DNA from: Candidatus Equicola faecalis
Lineage (GTDB): Bacteria; Bacteroidota; Bacteroidia; Bacteroidales; Bacteroidaceae
Direction: 5' to 3'
Length of the DNA stretch: 51,125 bases
NCBI GenBank assembly: GCA_018065185.1
Contig: JAGHTU010000053.1
Span: 1-51,125, forward strand
The notes under the pieces are model-generated. The model searched no databases and was not told the DNA's origin. It saw nothing but the letters and a program-made list of their open reading frames with translations. Positions 32,601-44,534 of this stretch are shown here, piece by piece. Numbering within the stretch: the first letter of the stretch is position 1; every line of letters begins with the position of its first letter. The position numbers were made by a program, and so were the translations under genes.

Positions 32601-35525
32601 ATGTTTTACGATATAATAACCAAGAAGCGTGACCAATGGCTTTCACAAACTGATTGTGTGGCGTTGCCTCTCATAAGTTACATTGAGACGAAAGGCAAAA
32701 TGCGTGATGCTCAGATTGATGCCATTAAGACGTACTTATATCTAAAGATAGAATGTCAAAACTTACCACTTGCAGAGCTCTTCAAGCAAGGTAGATTTAA
32801 CACACTTACTCTAAAGGATATTGACAACATACCATTATCAACTGAGGCACGTAAGGTGTTCAAAAAGTCACCTACAGCTGTGGCACTCTATGAGTTTGCA
32901 TCGCAGAAAGACGAAAATGGTGATTTTATTGCTGAAGATTTGCGCAAGACTGTGATGGCAGAGCCTCAGAATATAGATTTCGATGGCATCTTTAATCGTA
33001 TTTTCTATAGTGTCAACTACCCTGACTATGTATTCAGTCTTCCGATGGGTACAGGTAAGACTTTCCTTATGGCAGCTTTTATTTACCTTGACCTATATTT
33101 TGCACAACAGGAGCCAGACAATACTGCCTTTGCACACAATTTCATGGTCTTAGTGCCATCAGGATTGAAGACATCCGTCATACCAAGTCTTCGCACCATA
33201 CAGGATTTCGACCCTTCATGGGTAATACCAGAGCCAGCAGCATCGGGATTGAAACGTGAGCTGAAGTTTGAGATGCTAGACGAGAACAGGAGTGCCAACA
33301 AGTCCAACCGCACTAAGAATCCAAATGTGCAGAAAATAGCCATACACGAACCTCTTGCAGAACTCTTTGGGCTTGTGGCTGTCACCAATGCCGAGAAGGT
33401 GATACTTGACCGTATTGACACAGGCACGGATGGACTGTTTGATTTTCATGATGAATCAGTCGATGAGAAAGACCGCGTGGCTAACGAGTTGCGCAATAAG
33501 ATAGGCAAACTGCCACACCTATCCATCCTTATTGATGAGGTGCATCATGTGGCATCGTCTGCCACCGACGATGAGGCAAAGTTGCGTACCGTGGTAAACC
33601 GTTGGACAAGTCAAGGTACAATCACTACTGTGCTGGGGTTCTCTGGCACGCCTTATCTAGACGCTAGAGACAAGATTGCTGTGATCGCAGAGCAAAGTGT
33701 AGCCACCACCGAGATGTCGAACATCACTAATTACTATCCGCTGGCAGAAGGCATAGGCAATTTTCTCAAAGTGCCAAAAGTCGTAAAGAGCGACAGCGAC
33801 GACAGGGCGGAGATTGTGGAGAAAGGCGTGCGCGAGTTCCTGCATCTATACAAAGATACCATCTATACCAATGGCACATGCGCCAAGTTAGGTATCTACT
33901 GCGGAACCATTGAGACGCTCGAAACCGTCATCTATCCGCTTGTCAATCAGATATGCGCTGACGAAGGCATTGATCCGGCAGAGGCTGTGCTGAAGTTCCA
34001 CGAGGGTAACAAGCAATATCCTGCTCCTCAGACGGCTCGCGCGGAGTTTGCCATGCTTGACCGTCCGCAGTCGCGCAAGCGCATCGTCCTGCTTGTGCAG
34101 ATAGGTAAAGAAGGCTGGGATTGCAAGAGTCTTACAGGTATCATCCTTTCCCAAGAAGGTGACTGCAAACCAAAAATGGTACTGCAAACCTCTTGTCGAT
34201 GTTTGCGAGAAGTGACGGACGCAAGCAAGGAAACTGCCCTCATCTACCTGAACAGCGAGAACTACAAGTATCTTGACGAGCAACTACAGAAGCAACAACA
34301 CATCTCCATTCAGGAGTTTCAGCAAGGCAAGAAGCATGAAGGAATCGTTCAGCTCAACCGCTACGACCGCACGGCTCATCTGCACCTGCCGAAGGTGGAG
34401 TTCTATCAAATGCGTGTGACGAGTACGGGTGTGATAGAAGAACCTGTTACCGAAGAAACTACGTCTAAGGAGATAAGTCATGCTACTGATTCTGCTCATG
34501 TTGACAATCCTGTAGTAACTGAGTGGCAGATTACGAACCGAGGTCTTCAGCGCACAAGCACCATTGCCGATAGTGGGGAACATGGTAGCGAGGAAGCAAA
34601 CTACAACCAGTGGCTCTATCGTATTGCCAAGGAGAGTTTTGGGAACCTCTCAATCGCACAACTTAACCGTCAGTCAGATGCTTTGCAAGCAATCTTTGAC
34701 TTGATAACCTATACTGATGCAGAGAGTGTTACAAGATTCAGTTCTCATTACAGTATCGCGAAGGTAAATGCCAACATACGCAAAGCCTTCTACGAGAAGC
34801 GCATCCTCAGCATTCAGCAAGACCTTATTGATACCGATGCTTCGCTACTGCACATCAATGCCGACACCATTTTCTCACCTATTGAGGTTTTGAAATCAGA
34901 GGTGGAAGACTATATTCCTCAAGATGATAAGGTGGAGAATATCGTGAAGGAAGACCGTGGAGAGGTGCTCGTGGATGAAAAGACTCAAGCCATCATCGAC
35001 GGATTGATGGCTATGGGACAGACGGAGATGGCTGAGCAACTACGAGCTAAGTTCACCAGCGAACCGAACAAAGACCGCTCATACCATTATCTGCCTTATC
35101 ATGTGGATAGCCGTTTTGAGTCTGTCTTTCTCAATGAGGTGCTGACGCAAGAATGCATCCACAAGCATGATTTGGAAGTGTATTATAATGGTGACGGACA
35201 GTTCACAGAGTTCCGCATTGATTGTTTCAAGAAGAATGCTCACGACCAATGGAAGTACATCGGTCGCTATACGCCTGACTTCCTCATCGTGAAGCGTCAA
35301 GGCGATAAAATCCATAAGGTCCTCATCGTAGAGACGAAGGGCGCACTTTATGCCCAAGACGAGGCTTTCCGCGACCGTAGAGCATTCGTTGAAGGGCAAT
35401 TCCTTAAGCAGAATGAAGAGAAGTTCGGCTACCGTCGCTTTGACTATCTCTACCTCGAAGACACCCTGACCGAAAGCGAGCGCATCAACAAGACAAACGA
35501 TATTATCAACCAATTCTTTGTATAA
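32601..35525 (+). CDS. res: Type III restriction enzyme, Res subunit
   Basis: 974 residues. A superfamily 2 helicase core has the P-loop LPMGTGKTFLMAAF (about residues 148-160), the Walker B box LIDEVHHVAS (about 310), FSGTPYLD (motif III region) and VLLVQIGKEGWDCKSL plus QTSCRCLREV (motifs V-VI). The C-terminal PD-(D/E)xK nuclease is visible as YTPDFLIVKR and VLIVETKG (about residues 890-915). The length fits Res. It moves on or signals along DNA from unmethylated sites and cuts with Mod. It comes first in the operon, 12 nt before mod; mod first is the more usual order. Confidence 0.92.
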   Translation: MFYDIITKKRDQWLSQTDCVALPLISYIETKGKMRDAQIDAIKTYLYLKIECQNLPLAELFKQGRFNTLTLKDIDNIPLSTEARKVFKKSPTAVALYEFASQKDENGDFIAEDLRKTVMAEPQNIDFDGIFNRIFYSVNYPDYVFSLPMGTGKTFLMAAFIYLDLYFAQQEPDNTAFAHNFMVLVPSGLKTSVIPSLRTIQDFDPSWVIPEPAASGLKRELKFEMLDENRSANKSNRTKNPNVQKIAIHEPLAELFGLVAVTNAEKVILDRIDTGTDGLFDFHDESVDEKDRVANELRNKIGKLPHLSILIDEVHHVASSATDDEAKLRTVVNRWTSQGTITTVLGFSGTPYLDARDKIAVIAEQSVATTEMSNITNYYPLAEGIGNFLKVPKVVKSDSDDRAEIVEKGVREFLHLYKDTIYTNGTCAKLGIYCGTIETLETVIYPLVNQICADEGIDPAEAVLKFHEGNKQYPAPQTARAEFAMLDRPQSRKRIVLLVQIGKEGWDCKSLTGIILSQEGDCKPKMVLQTSCRCLREVTDASKETALIYLNSENYKYLDEQLQKQQHISIQEFQQGKKHEGIVQLNRYDRTAHLHLPKVEFYQMRVTSTGVIEEPVTEETTSKEISHATDSAHVDNPVVTEWQITNRGLQRTSTIADSGEHGSEEANYNQWLYRIAKESFGNLSIAQLNRQSDALQAIFDLITYTDAESVTRFSSHYSIAKVNANIRKAFYEKRILSIQQDLIDTDASLLHINADTIFSPIEVLKSEVEDYIPQDDKVENIVKEDRGEVLVDEKTQAIIDGLMAMGQTEMAEQLRAKFTSEPNKDRSYHYLPYHVDSRFESVFLNEVLTQECIHKHDLEVYYNGDGQFTEFRIDCFKKNAHDQWKYIGRYTPDFLIVKRQGDKIHKVLIVETKGALYAQDEAFRDRRAFVEGQFLKQNEEKFGYRRFDYLYLEDTLTESERINKTNDIINQFFV

Positions 35526-35537
35526 AATCGAAACATT

Positions 35538-37511
35538 ATGGCAGTAAAATATATTCCTTTTTTCCCTGAACCAATAGAGGGACAAGCCCTCTTGAACAAT
35601 TTCAATCGCACACTACGCTATCGTGGCGCGGAAGACCTTAGCGGTCGTTTGCGTCGTGGTATGCCTTACTACGAAGTGGAGACAACCGAGAAGGTGGGCG
35701 AAAGCGATACTGATAACATGATTATCCGTGGCGAATGTCTTTCGGCTTGTGCTTACCTAAAAGAGCAGGGCGTAAAGGTTGACCTCGTGTATATTGACCC
35801 TCCTTTTGCCAGCGGTGCTGATTATGCCAAGAAGGTTTATGTGCGTCGCAATCCGAAGGTGGCGGAGGCTATTTCACAAGCAGAGACAGAGCTTGACATT
35901 GAAGAACTCAAGGCCTTTGAGGAAACTATGTATGGCGATGTGTGGGATAAAGAGAAGTATCTCAACTGGATGTACGAGAATCTTGTGGCTATCAAGAGCG
36001 TGATGAGTGAAGATGCTTGTATATATGTTCATCTTGATTATAATATTGTTCATTATGTGAAGATTCTCATGGATGAGATCTTCGGTGGTTATGATTTTGG
36101 CGAGATAACATGGATCTGTGGGTTGATGGGTGCTGGTGAGAGATTCCCCAAATCTCACGAAACCATATTGTACTATTACAAAAAAGATTCCGTATTTAAT
36201 CCTCAGCCAAGACTGGGCTATTCTGACAGAATAGTTAATGCCTTACAAAAAGATGAAGATGGTTGGTATTATACAAGAGGCAGAGAAAGTAGTGGCGGTA
36301 TGAACTGCCTCAAAACATACATTTGTCATGATGCATCAAAGACAAAAGAACAGGCAGTTAAATGGGCAACAGAAAACAGGCCTCAGCCATGCTGGGATAC
36401 ATGGATAGGAAAACCTGAAATTGCAAAAGCATACGGAGATTTTGGCACAGGAACCTATGCTTACACTCCGAATGAGAATGTTAATTACGCCACCCAGAAG
36501 CCTGAGGCTCTTCTCGAACGTATTATCAAATCATCTAGCAATGAAGGAATGCTTGTTGCCGATTTCTTCGGCGGTAGCGGCGTGACTGCTGCTGTGGCAA
36601 ACCGTCTTGGTCGCAGATTCATCCACAACGACATAGGCATCAACAGCATACAGACAGCACGCGACCGATTGGTTAGCGCAGGTGCAAGCTTCCAAGTGAA
36701 GGAAGTGAAGGATGGTGTGCAACTCTACCGCAACCCTCAGCAGACGATGGAGAACATCTGCCGCCTCATTCCAGGCTTGAAGAACGATGACAGCGTGGAC
36801 GAGTTCTGGGAAGGCTATATCAGCGACTCTAAGTTGGGCAAAGTGCCTGTCTATGTGCCAAATCTTATGGACAGTTCATCTAAACTCCTCGATGAGGTGA
36901 TGATGAATCGCATACTGCATGAGGCAATCCCCGAACTGCCAAGCGACATAAAGAAGGTCATCGTCTATTACGTGGACATTACCAGCGAGGAGGAAATCTA
37001 CAAATTCATCAATGATGACAAATCTGTGCCAAAGGACTTCGTGGAACTGCGCGACCTGAAGGTGGTACTTGACGATGTGGTGGCAGAAGACTACGCCGAA
37101 TACAAGGTAGAACGTGCTACAGAAGAAATGATGGGTCAGACGATAGAGAAGGAGGGCTACGATATTGAGATTACTAAGTTCATCAGCGACCGCGTAATGC
37201 ATAAGATCTACGACTTCAACGCTAAAAACATGGGCGCCAGCAAGAAGAAAAAGTTCAACCCAATCACCATCAGCGAGGAGGGTCTAGAAACAATAGAATA
37301 CCTATCCGTTGATTGTACAGCAGAAGAAGGTGAGTGGCATAGCGACTCGGAAATAAAAATAGACAAACTCGGCTACGTCATCCTCAACGGCCAGAAGACC
37401 CAAGATTTCTGGAATGCTAAGATTTATGCACCTAAGCAACCTCTACGTCTAAAAATTCGCAACATCTGCGGAGATGAAACCATCATGAAAATTGTAGAAG
37501 GAACAAAATAA
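35538..37511 (+). CDS. mod: Type III DNA methyltransferase, Mod subunit
   Basis: 657 residues of a beta-class N6-adenine methyltransferase: the catalytic [11 protein letters not shown] (about residue 80) comes before the SAM-binding [20 protein letters not shown] (about 335), with a target-recognition region between them. It modifies one strand of an asymmetric site and gives Res its specificity. Segment 36130-36480 (target recognition) looks more AT-rich than the flanks, as is usual for exchangeable recognition domains. It sits 12 nt after res and 6 nt before the Fic gene. Confidence 0.92.
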   Translation: MAVKYIPFFPEPIEGQALLNNFNRTLRYRGAEDLSGRLRRGMPYYEVETTEKVGESDTDNMIIRGECLSACAYLKEQGVKVDLVYIDPPFASGADYAKKVYVRRNPKVAEAISQAETELDIEELKAFEETMYGDVWDKEKYLNWMYENLVAIKSVMSEDACIYVHLDYNIVHYVKILMDEIFGGYDFGEITWICGLMGAGERFPKSHETILYYYKKDSVFNPQPRLGYSDRIVNALQKDEDGWYYTRGRESSGGMNCLKTYICHDASKTKEQAVKWATENRPQPCWDTWIGKPEIAKAYGDFGTGTYAYTPNENVNYATQKPEALLERIIKSSSNEGMLVADFFGGSGVTAAVANRLGRRFIHNDIGINSIQTARDRLVSAGASFQVKEVKDGVQLYRNPQQTMENICRLIPGLKNDDSVDEFWEGYISDSKLGKVPVYVPNLMDSSSKLLDEVMMNRILHEAIPELPSDIKKVIVYYVDITSEEEIYKFINDDKSVPKDFVELRDLKVVLDDVVAEDYAEYKVERATEEMMGQTIEKEGYDIEITKFISDRVMHKIYDFNAKNMGASKKKKFNPITISEEGLETIEYLSVDCTAEEGEWHSDSEIKIDKLGYVILNGQKTQDFWNAKIYAPKQPLRLKIRNICGDETIMKIVEGTK

Positions 37512-37517
37512 AATATC

Positions 37518-38891
37518 ATGCCAACAATAGAAAAGTTATACAACGAGTGGAAGAGTTTTCTGCCTTTGAAGGATGACGATCAAGTGCGCTTGAGCCAGAA
37601 GTTTATGCTGGAGTTCAATTACAACAGCAATCATCTTGAGGGCAATACACTAACTTACGGACAGACAGAATTGCTGCTATTGTTTGGCAAGGTGGTGGAT
37701 GCTGCCAATATGAAGGACTTAGAGGATATGAAAGCCAGCAATGTAGGACTGAATATGGTGAAAGAACAAGCTTTGTCAGAACGTCCTCTAACGGAAACTT
37801 TCATTCGTCAGTTGCATAAGACCATCCTCAGGGAAGACTATACAGTCTATCGTCAGTTGCCTGGCGGTCAGCAGACATCTTACGTGGTTCATGCAGGTGT
37901 GTATAAGACTCGTCCAAACAGTGTTATCACACGCACTGGTGAGCAATTTGAATATGCTTCACCAGAGGAAACTCCTGCCTTGATGACTGATCTCATACAA
38001 TGGTATAACGATGAAGAGCAACGAGGTGAACTGATTTTGCCTGAACTTTGTGCTCTATTCCATTATCGCTACATCCGCATTCATCCGTTTGAGGATGGCA
38101 ACGGAAGAATAGCCCGACTGCTTGTGAATTTCATATTGGCGCGTCACGGCTATCCGATGATTGTTGTGAAAAGTGCTGACAAAGACAACTATCTAAATGT
38201 GTTGAACATCTGTGATGGCAATGTGGGAATAGTTCCTTCTGACGGGGCTCATGCTGAAATTGCTAAAATTCGTCCGTTTGTGGAATATATTGAGCATTAT
38301 ATGGAGAATGCTCTGGTGCTTTGTATCAAGGCTGCCAAAGGTGAAAGCATTGAAGAGGACGATGACTTCATGAAGGAGCTACAAATTGCTCAACGTATGA
38401 AGAAGCAACAGGATGCAGAGTCTGCGTCTTTGAAACACAAATGTCCCGAAGAGATATGGAATGTGTTGGAATATGTGTATTTCCCTATTTCCGAATCATT
38501 ATATAAAGTAATAGATGATGCAGATCATATATTCAGATTTTCGTATAAATACACATCAAATAGACTCTCGAAGACGAAAGAGGCAAAAGGCGGACTAGAT
38601 TCTGTAAACAAAGTAATGAGAGATTGTACGGATAGGGTGACACGTGATTATGTAGATAATGCACAGTCAATGTGGTTTACATGTGAGATAAGATGTCCAC
38701 AAGAGCCTCTCCGTTTGGATTTCAAAATGGAAAAGTCGTTCTACATATCTTTTTTTGATGACCATTATTTTGTGGATGGTATCTTGAACAAGAATTTTCC
38801 ATACGGCACTTATCCCTCAAATGATGAGAAACGACAGATAGTATCCCAGTTTAAGAAAGAAGTGTTAGAAGTGATTAATAAGAAGATGTGA
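37518..38891 (+). CDS. Fic-domain AMPylase-like protein with N-terminal inhibitory motif
   Basis: 457 residues. The Fic core motif HPFEDGNGRIAR (about residues 188-199) is complete, including the catalytic His. An N-terminal SNHLEGN (residues 37-43) fits the (S/T)xxxE(G/N) inhibitory helix of class II Fic proteins, whose Glu blocks productive ATP binding. A flap-like stretch (QLPGGQQTSYVVHAGVYKTR) precedes the core. The C-terminal 200 residues are a further domain I do not recognise. Fic proteins attach AMP or other phosphate groups to targets. It starts 6 nt after mod, so it is very probably part of the restriction operon. Confidence 0.9.
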   Translation: MPTIEKLYNEWKSFLPLKDDDQVRLSQKFMLEFNYNSNHLEGNTLTYGQTELLLLFGKVVDAANMKDLEDMKASNVGLNMVKEQALSERPLTETFIRQLHKTILREDYTVYRQLPGGQQTSYVVHAGVYKTRPNSVITRTGEQFEYASPEETPALMTDLIQWYNDEEQRGELILPELCALFHYRYIRIHPFEDGNGRIARLLVNFILARHGYPMIVVKSADKDNYLNVLNICDGNVGIVPSDGAHAEIAKIRPFVEYIEHYMENALVLCIKAAKGESIEEDDDFMKELQIAQRMKKQQDAESASLKHKCPEEIWNVLEYVYFPISESLYKVIDDADHIFRFSYKYTSNRLSKTKEAKGGLDSVNKVMRDCTDRVTRDYVDNAQSMWFTCEIRCPQEPLRLDFKMEKSFYISFFDDHYFVDGILNKNFPYGTYPSNDEKRQIVSQFKKEVLEVINKKM

Positions 38892-38965
38892 CAGAGATAG
38901 GCAATTTTATGTCGAATTGGTGATAATGTATAAGATAGAAACCATTGACTGTTAATTCAAATTTG

Positions 38966-39709
38966 ATGATGAAAAAAGCCGTAGTTATGGGAGCCACATC
39001 GGGCATCGGGAAAGAGGTGTGCCGATTGTTGCTTATGGACGGATGGACGCTAGGGCTTGCTGCACGTTCAGAGGAGCGTCTGGCTCTGCTGTGTGATGAT
39101 TTCGGTTTTGCAAAAGACAGAATCAAGACAGCCGTGATAGACATCACATCAGTTGATGCCGACAGGATGATGCTACAGTTGGCAGATGATATAGGTGGGA
39201 TGGACCTGTATTTTCACGTCTCAGGCATCGGTAAGCAAAATCCCACTCTTGATGAACAGACAGAGATGAACACTATCCGTACCAATGCCGAAGGCTTTGC
39301 AAGGATGGTGGGGACGGCATACAGATATTTCGCGGAGGCAGGACGCAAGGGGAAGATAGCAGTCATCAGCAGTATTGCAGGAACACGGGGAATAGGCGTG
39401 TCACCATCATATTCGGCAACGAAGGCGTTTGACAACAACTATATCGAAGCGCTCCAGCAACTGGCACATATAAATAAGTTAAACATAAAGTTTATTGATA
39501 TCCGTCCGGGTTTTGTGCGCACCCCATTGCTTGACGATGGGAAGCATTATCCGTTGATGATGGAGCCGGAGTATGTGGCAAAGAAAATCGTGAGAGCGAT
39601 AAAGAGAAACCGAAGTGTGGCTGTGATTGATTGGCGTTATCAAGTGCTGGTGTCCTTCTGGCGACTTATCCCACGATTTCTATATGTAAGACTTAAAATA
39701 AAGAATTGA
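38966..39709 (+). CDS. Short-chain dehydrogenase/reductase
   Basis: 247 residues of a classical SDR from the ATG at 38966 (38969 is equally possible). The cofactor loop is VMGATSGIGKEV, the active-site Ser lies in VISSIAGTRG and the YxxxK pair in YSATKAFDNN. A C-terminal hydrophobic segment (VLVSFWRLIPRFLYVRL) may touch the membrane. The substrate is unknown. The GH28 gene starts 3 nt after its stop, so the two are probably co-transcribed, though no functional link is evident. Confidence 0.88.
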   Translation: MMKKAVVMGATSGIGKEVCRLLLMDGWTLGLAARSEERLALLCDDFGFAKDRIKTAVIDITSVDADRMMLQLADDIGGMDLYFHVSGIGKQNPTLDEQTEMNTIRTNAEGFARMVGTAYRYFAEAGRKGKIAVISSIAGTRGIGVSPSYSATKAFDNNYIEALQQLAHINKLNIKFIDIRPGFVRTPLLDDGKHYPLMMEPEYVAKKIVRAIKRNRSVAVIDWRYQVLVSFWRLIPRFLYVRLKIKN

Positions 39710-39712
39710 TAT

Positions 39713-41029
39713 ATGAAAAAGATTTGTATCACAGTCTTGATGCTTATGTTGGTGTTGAGTGCATCGGCAAAACAAGACTTATGGCCTGACGGGACACCGA
39801 TTGACAAATGGTTCACGCAGGAGAAAGTGGATGTGAGAAAGTTGGGCAAGCAGTATGTCATTACCGACTATGGAGTGAAAGCGGATTCCACTCTGTTGCA
39901 GACCCAGAAGATACAGGCTGTTATTAACCGTTGTGCAGCAGAGGGGGGGGGAGTCGTCGTCGTTCCGCGAGGTACGTTCCTTTCTGGTTCTCTGTTTTTC
40001 CGTCAGGGTACTCATCTGCATCTTTCTGAGGGCGGTACGATAAAAGGTATTGATAACATTCAGTATTATCCGCTGAAGGAGACACGCATCGAGGGACAGA
40101 CGATAAAGTATTTCTGCGCCCTTATAAATGCAGACCACATAAAGGGCTTTTCCATTACGGGAAAGGGGACGCTGAACGGTAACGGCGAGCGGTTCTGGAG
40201 AGAATTTTGGATACGCCGCCAGTTCAACCGCCAATGTACTAACCTTGAAGCCCTGCGTCCGCGACTGATGTATATCTCTGATTGCGAGGATGTGCTGCTT
40301 GACGGCGTGAGACTGATAAATTCAGCATTTTGGACATGCCACGTCTATCGCAGTTCGCATGTCAAAATACAGAATCTCTACATCTATGCCCCACATGAGC
40401 CACAGGAGGCAAAAGCCCCAAGTAGCGATGCCATAGACCTCGATTTCTGTAAAGACGTATTGGTGGATGGGTGCTTTATGAGTGTCAATGATGATGCCAT
40501 AGCTTTGAAAGGCGGAAAAGGTACATGGGCAGACAAGGATGCAAACAACGGACCGAACAAAAACATCCTAGTGCAGAACTGCCGTTATGGTTTTGTGCAT
40601 AGTTGTATCACACTCGGAAGCGAAAGCGTGATGGACCATAATGTAATGCTTCGTAACATCGAAGTGGATGGTGCGAGTCGCGTACTGTGGCTGAAAATGC
40701 GCCCTGACACGCCACAACGATATGAATATGTGACGGTGGAGAACATCAGGGGCAGTGCCATAAACGTACTTGTCATACGGCCTTGGACACAGTTCTTCAA
40801 GCCAGATGACCGCGAGGATATGCCTCTCTCCGTTTGTGACCATATCACAATACGCAATATAGATATGGACTGCAAGACGCTCTTCAACGTCGGTGCATCA
40901 GATAAATACAGGTTGCAGAACTTTACGGTGGAGAATGTGCGTGTGCGCGTGACGGATAACGTGACACTGGAAGACGACATTATAGAGAATCTGACAACCA
41001 AAAATCTTATGGTTGAAGAAGTCAATTAG
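39713..41029 (+). CDS. Secreted GH28-family polygalacturonase-like enzyme
   Basis: 438 residues with a signal peptide (MKKICITVLMLMLVLSASA). The family order is visible: VITDYGVKADSTLLQTQKIQ at the start, SSDAIDLDF and VNDDAIALKGG (the active-site Asp segments), HSCITLGSES in place of the usual GHGxSxGS, and WLKMRPD in place of RIK. GH28 enzymes hydrolyse galacturonan or related pectin chains in the periplasm or outside the cell. The altered motifs suggest a branch acting on a substituted or rhamnogalacturonan-type substrate, which is an inference. A run of nine G at 39943-39951 lies within the gene, about 77 codons in. Confidence 0.88.
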   Translation: MKKICITVLMLMLVLSASAKQDLWPDGTPIDKWFTQEKVDVRKLGKQYVITDYGVKADSTLLQTQKIQAVINRCAAEGGGVVVVPRGTFLSGSLFFRQGTHLHLSEGGTIKGIDNIQYYPLKETRIEGQTIKYFCALINADHIKGFSITGKGTLNGNGERFWREFWIRRQFNRQCTNLEALRPRLMYISDCEDVLLDGVRLINSAFWTCHVYRSSHVKIQNLYIYAPHEPQEAKAPSSDAIDLDFCKDVLVDGCFMSVNDDAIALKGGKGTWADKDANNGPNKNILVQNCRYGFVHSCITLGSESVMDHNVMLRNIEVDGASRVLWLKMRPDTPQRYEYVTVENIRGSAINVLVIRPWTQFFKPDDREDMPLSVCDHITIRNIDMDCKTLFNVGASDKYRLQNFTVENVRVRVTDNVTLEDDIIENLTTKNLMVEEVN

Positions 41030-41122
41030 TTTTGGCACGGGATTTGTAAAACGTAAATTGTACACGTTGTTAGTGTAATTATAAAATAAAAGAATTATTA
41101 ACCAAACTAAATGTTAAAGATT

Positions 41123-43049
<1,927 letters not shown>

Positions 43050-43072
43050 TCATATTCATCCAACATAAAAAC

Positions 43073-43100
43073 AGGGGAGCTTTCACGGCTTCCCTATTTT
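43073..43100 (+). terminator. Rho-independent terminator after groEL
   Basis: AGGGGAGC (43073-43080) pairs with GCTTCCCT (43088-43095) around a seven-base loop and is followed by ATTTTTG. Confidence 0.8.
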
Positions 43101-43120
43101 TGTGTTTACTTGTTGTAAAA

Positions 43121-43714
43121 TCAAAAAATACTACCAAACATCTGTCTATATATAGCGGCTTTTTTCGTGAGCGACAGCGGATAAGCACGTGAAGAACTTG
43201 GCATCCGATAGAAACGCAATGCCCGAGGTCGGCTATCTGTTTCCGTAGAGAAATCTACGAAAGAAGATATTGCTGGGGATGTGATGCCGAAGTAATGACA
43301 AAGCGTGTCGGTGGCTTTCTGACCAGTAGTTACAAGCGTCTTACAGTTGGGCATCTGACTCAAAAGATAATGGATGTCTGTCACCTGTACCACTTCAAGA
43401 AACTTGTCGGAGGCATTATCATTCAGTCGTCGTACAGCACACGCTGTATCGTAGAGAGCAATACCTTTTCTCATGAGGAAGGACTTTATTTCATTTTCTT
43501 TATAGGTCTTTTCTCCAACGTTGACAAAATGTAACGGGTCTTTGAAAAACACCTCACCGAAGATGCGCCACATATCATTTGTGAAATTTGGGTAATAAAA
43601 GTCCATACACCAGCGTTTCTTCTGCGGAGGAAACGAGCCCAGCATCAGCACCTTCGCGTTTGCAGGAAGAAAAGGCTGAAGAGGATGATGTTCCACAAGT
43701 GGCATTGAGTTCAT
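43121..43714 (-). CDS. Uracil-DNA-glycosylase superfamily protein
   Basis: 197 residues. VLMLGSFPPQKKRW matches the first active-site region of the UDG superfamily (GSxP form), and RALRFYRMPSSSRAYPL matches the second, with MPSSSR instead of the usual HPSP. This combination resembles the branch that acts on deaminated purines (hypoxanthine) rather than classical Ung, but this is an inference. It would remove damaged bases from DNA. It stands between groEL (convergent) and the inositol monophosphatase gene. Confidence 0.7.
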   Translation of the reverse strand: MNSMPLVEHHPLQPFLPANAKVLMLGSFPPQKKRWCMDFYYPNFTNDMWRIFGEVFFKDPLHFVNVGEKTYKENEIKSFLMRKGIALYDTACAVRRLNDNASDKFLEVVQVTDIHYLLSQMPNCKTLVTTGQKATDTLCHYFGITSPAISSFVDFSTETDSRPRALRFYRMPSSSRAYPLSLTKKAAIYRQMFGSIF

Positions 43715-43757
43715 TAGCGCACGAAATCTATATAATTTGAAAAACAGGACATAAGCG

Positions 43758-44534
43758 TCACTTGTGATTGGAACGGTGCTTCATGACTATCTCCAGCATC
43801 TGCTGAAGATTAGCGAGGGTATTGGCTGCGATAAGACCAGTCGGAAGAGTAGGGTCGGGGATATTCCCATCGAGGTCGCACATCACTCCTCCTGCTTCCT
43901 TGAGTATGAGTGAAGCTGCAGCAAAGTCCCATGGCGAAAGGATATACTCGAAATACATCTCGCAACGCCCCATGGCAATATAACACAGTTCAGGCGCAGC
44001 AGCACCAAAGCGTCGTATGTCGTTGCACCTCTGGAAGGCATCAACGATTATTTCCGAACACACCTGTGCATGCTCCTTGTGATAGACAGAGAGAGCCGTA
44101 CAGAGGAGAGCATCTTGGAATGGGCGATTGGAGACGTGTATAGGACGACCGTTAAGAAAAGCACCTTTGCCCTTTTCGGCTGTAAACATCTCGGAGGCAC
44201 GTGGCAGATAGACCGTAGAGTGCGTAATCTCATCAAAGTGTTTCAGTCCCACACAGATGGCACACTCCTTGATGCCACGACTATAATTGGCAGTGCCGTC
44301 TATAGGGTCTATTATCCAGTTATATTCATGTTTTAGGTTATGATGGTCTTCTTCTTCACACAGGAAACCACTATCAGGAAGAAGCCTTGAAAGTTCGCTC
44401 CTCAGGAAGTCCTGTACTGCGATATCTGAACTCGTCACGATATCAGCAAAACCATTTTTCTGCTCTATCTGAATGTCATCGCTGAGCATCAGTTCTGAAG
44501 CCCTGACGATGATATTTGAAATATCCTTAATCAT
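43758..44534 (-). CDS. suhB: Inositol monophosphatase family protein
   Basis: 258 residues from the ATG at 44534; the open frame extends 47 codons further but into the upstream gene. The metal site is complete: GFLCEEEDHH, IIDPIDGTANYSRG and SPWDFAAASLILKEAGG. The family dephosphorylates inositol monophosphate and related sugar phosphates; some members (SuhB, CysQ) have other roles. Its ATG overlaps the TGA of the CE15 gene (ATGA), so translation is coupled. Confidence 0.88.
   Translation of the reverse strand: MIKDISNIIVRASELMLSDDIQIEQKNGFADIVTSSDIAVQDFLRSELSRLLPDSGFLCEEEDHHNLKHEYNWIIDPIDGTANYSRGIKECAICVGLKHFDEITHSTVYLPRASEMFTAEKGKGAFLNGRPIHVSNRPFQDALLCTALSVYHKEHAQVCSEIIVDAFQRCNDIRRFGAAAPELCYIAMGRCEMYFEYILSPWDFAAASLILKEAGGVMCDLDGNIPDPTLPTGLIAANTLANLQQMLEIVMKHRSNHK

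Noticed and set aside
41030..41122. CIRCE operator upstream of groES
   Set aside because: No TTAGCACTC/GAGTGCTAA inverted repeat was found in the gap.
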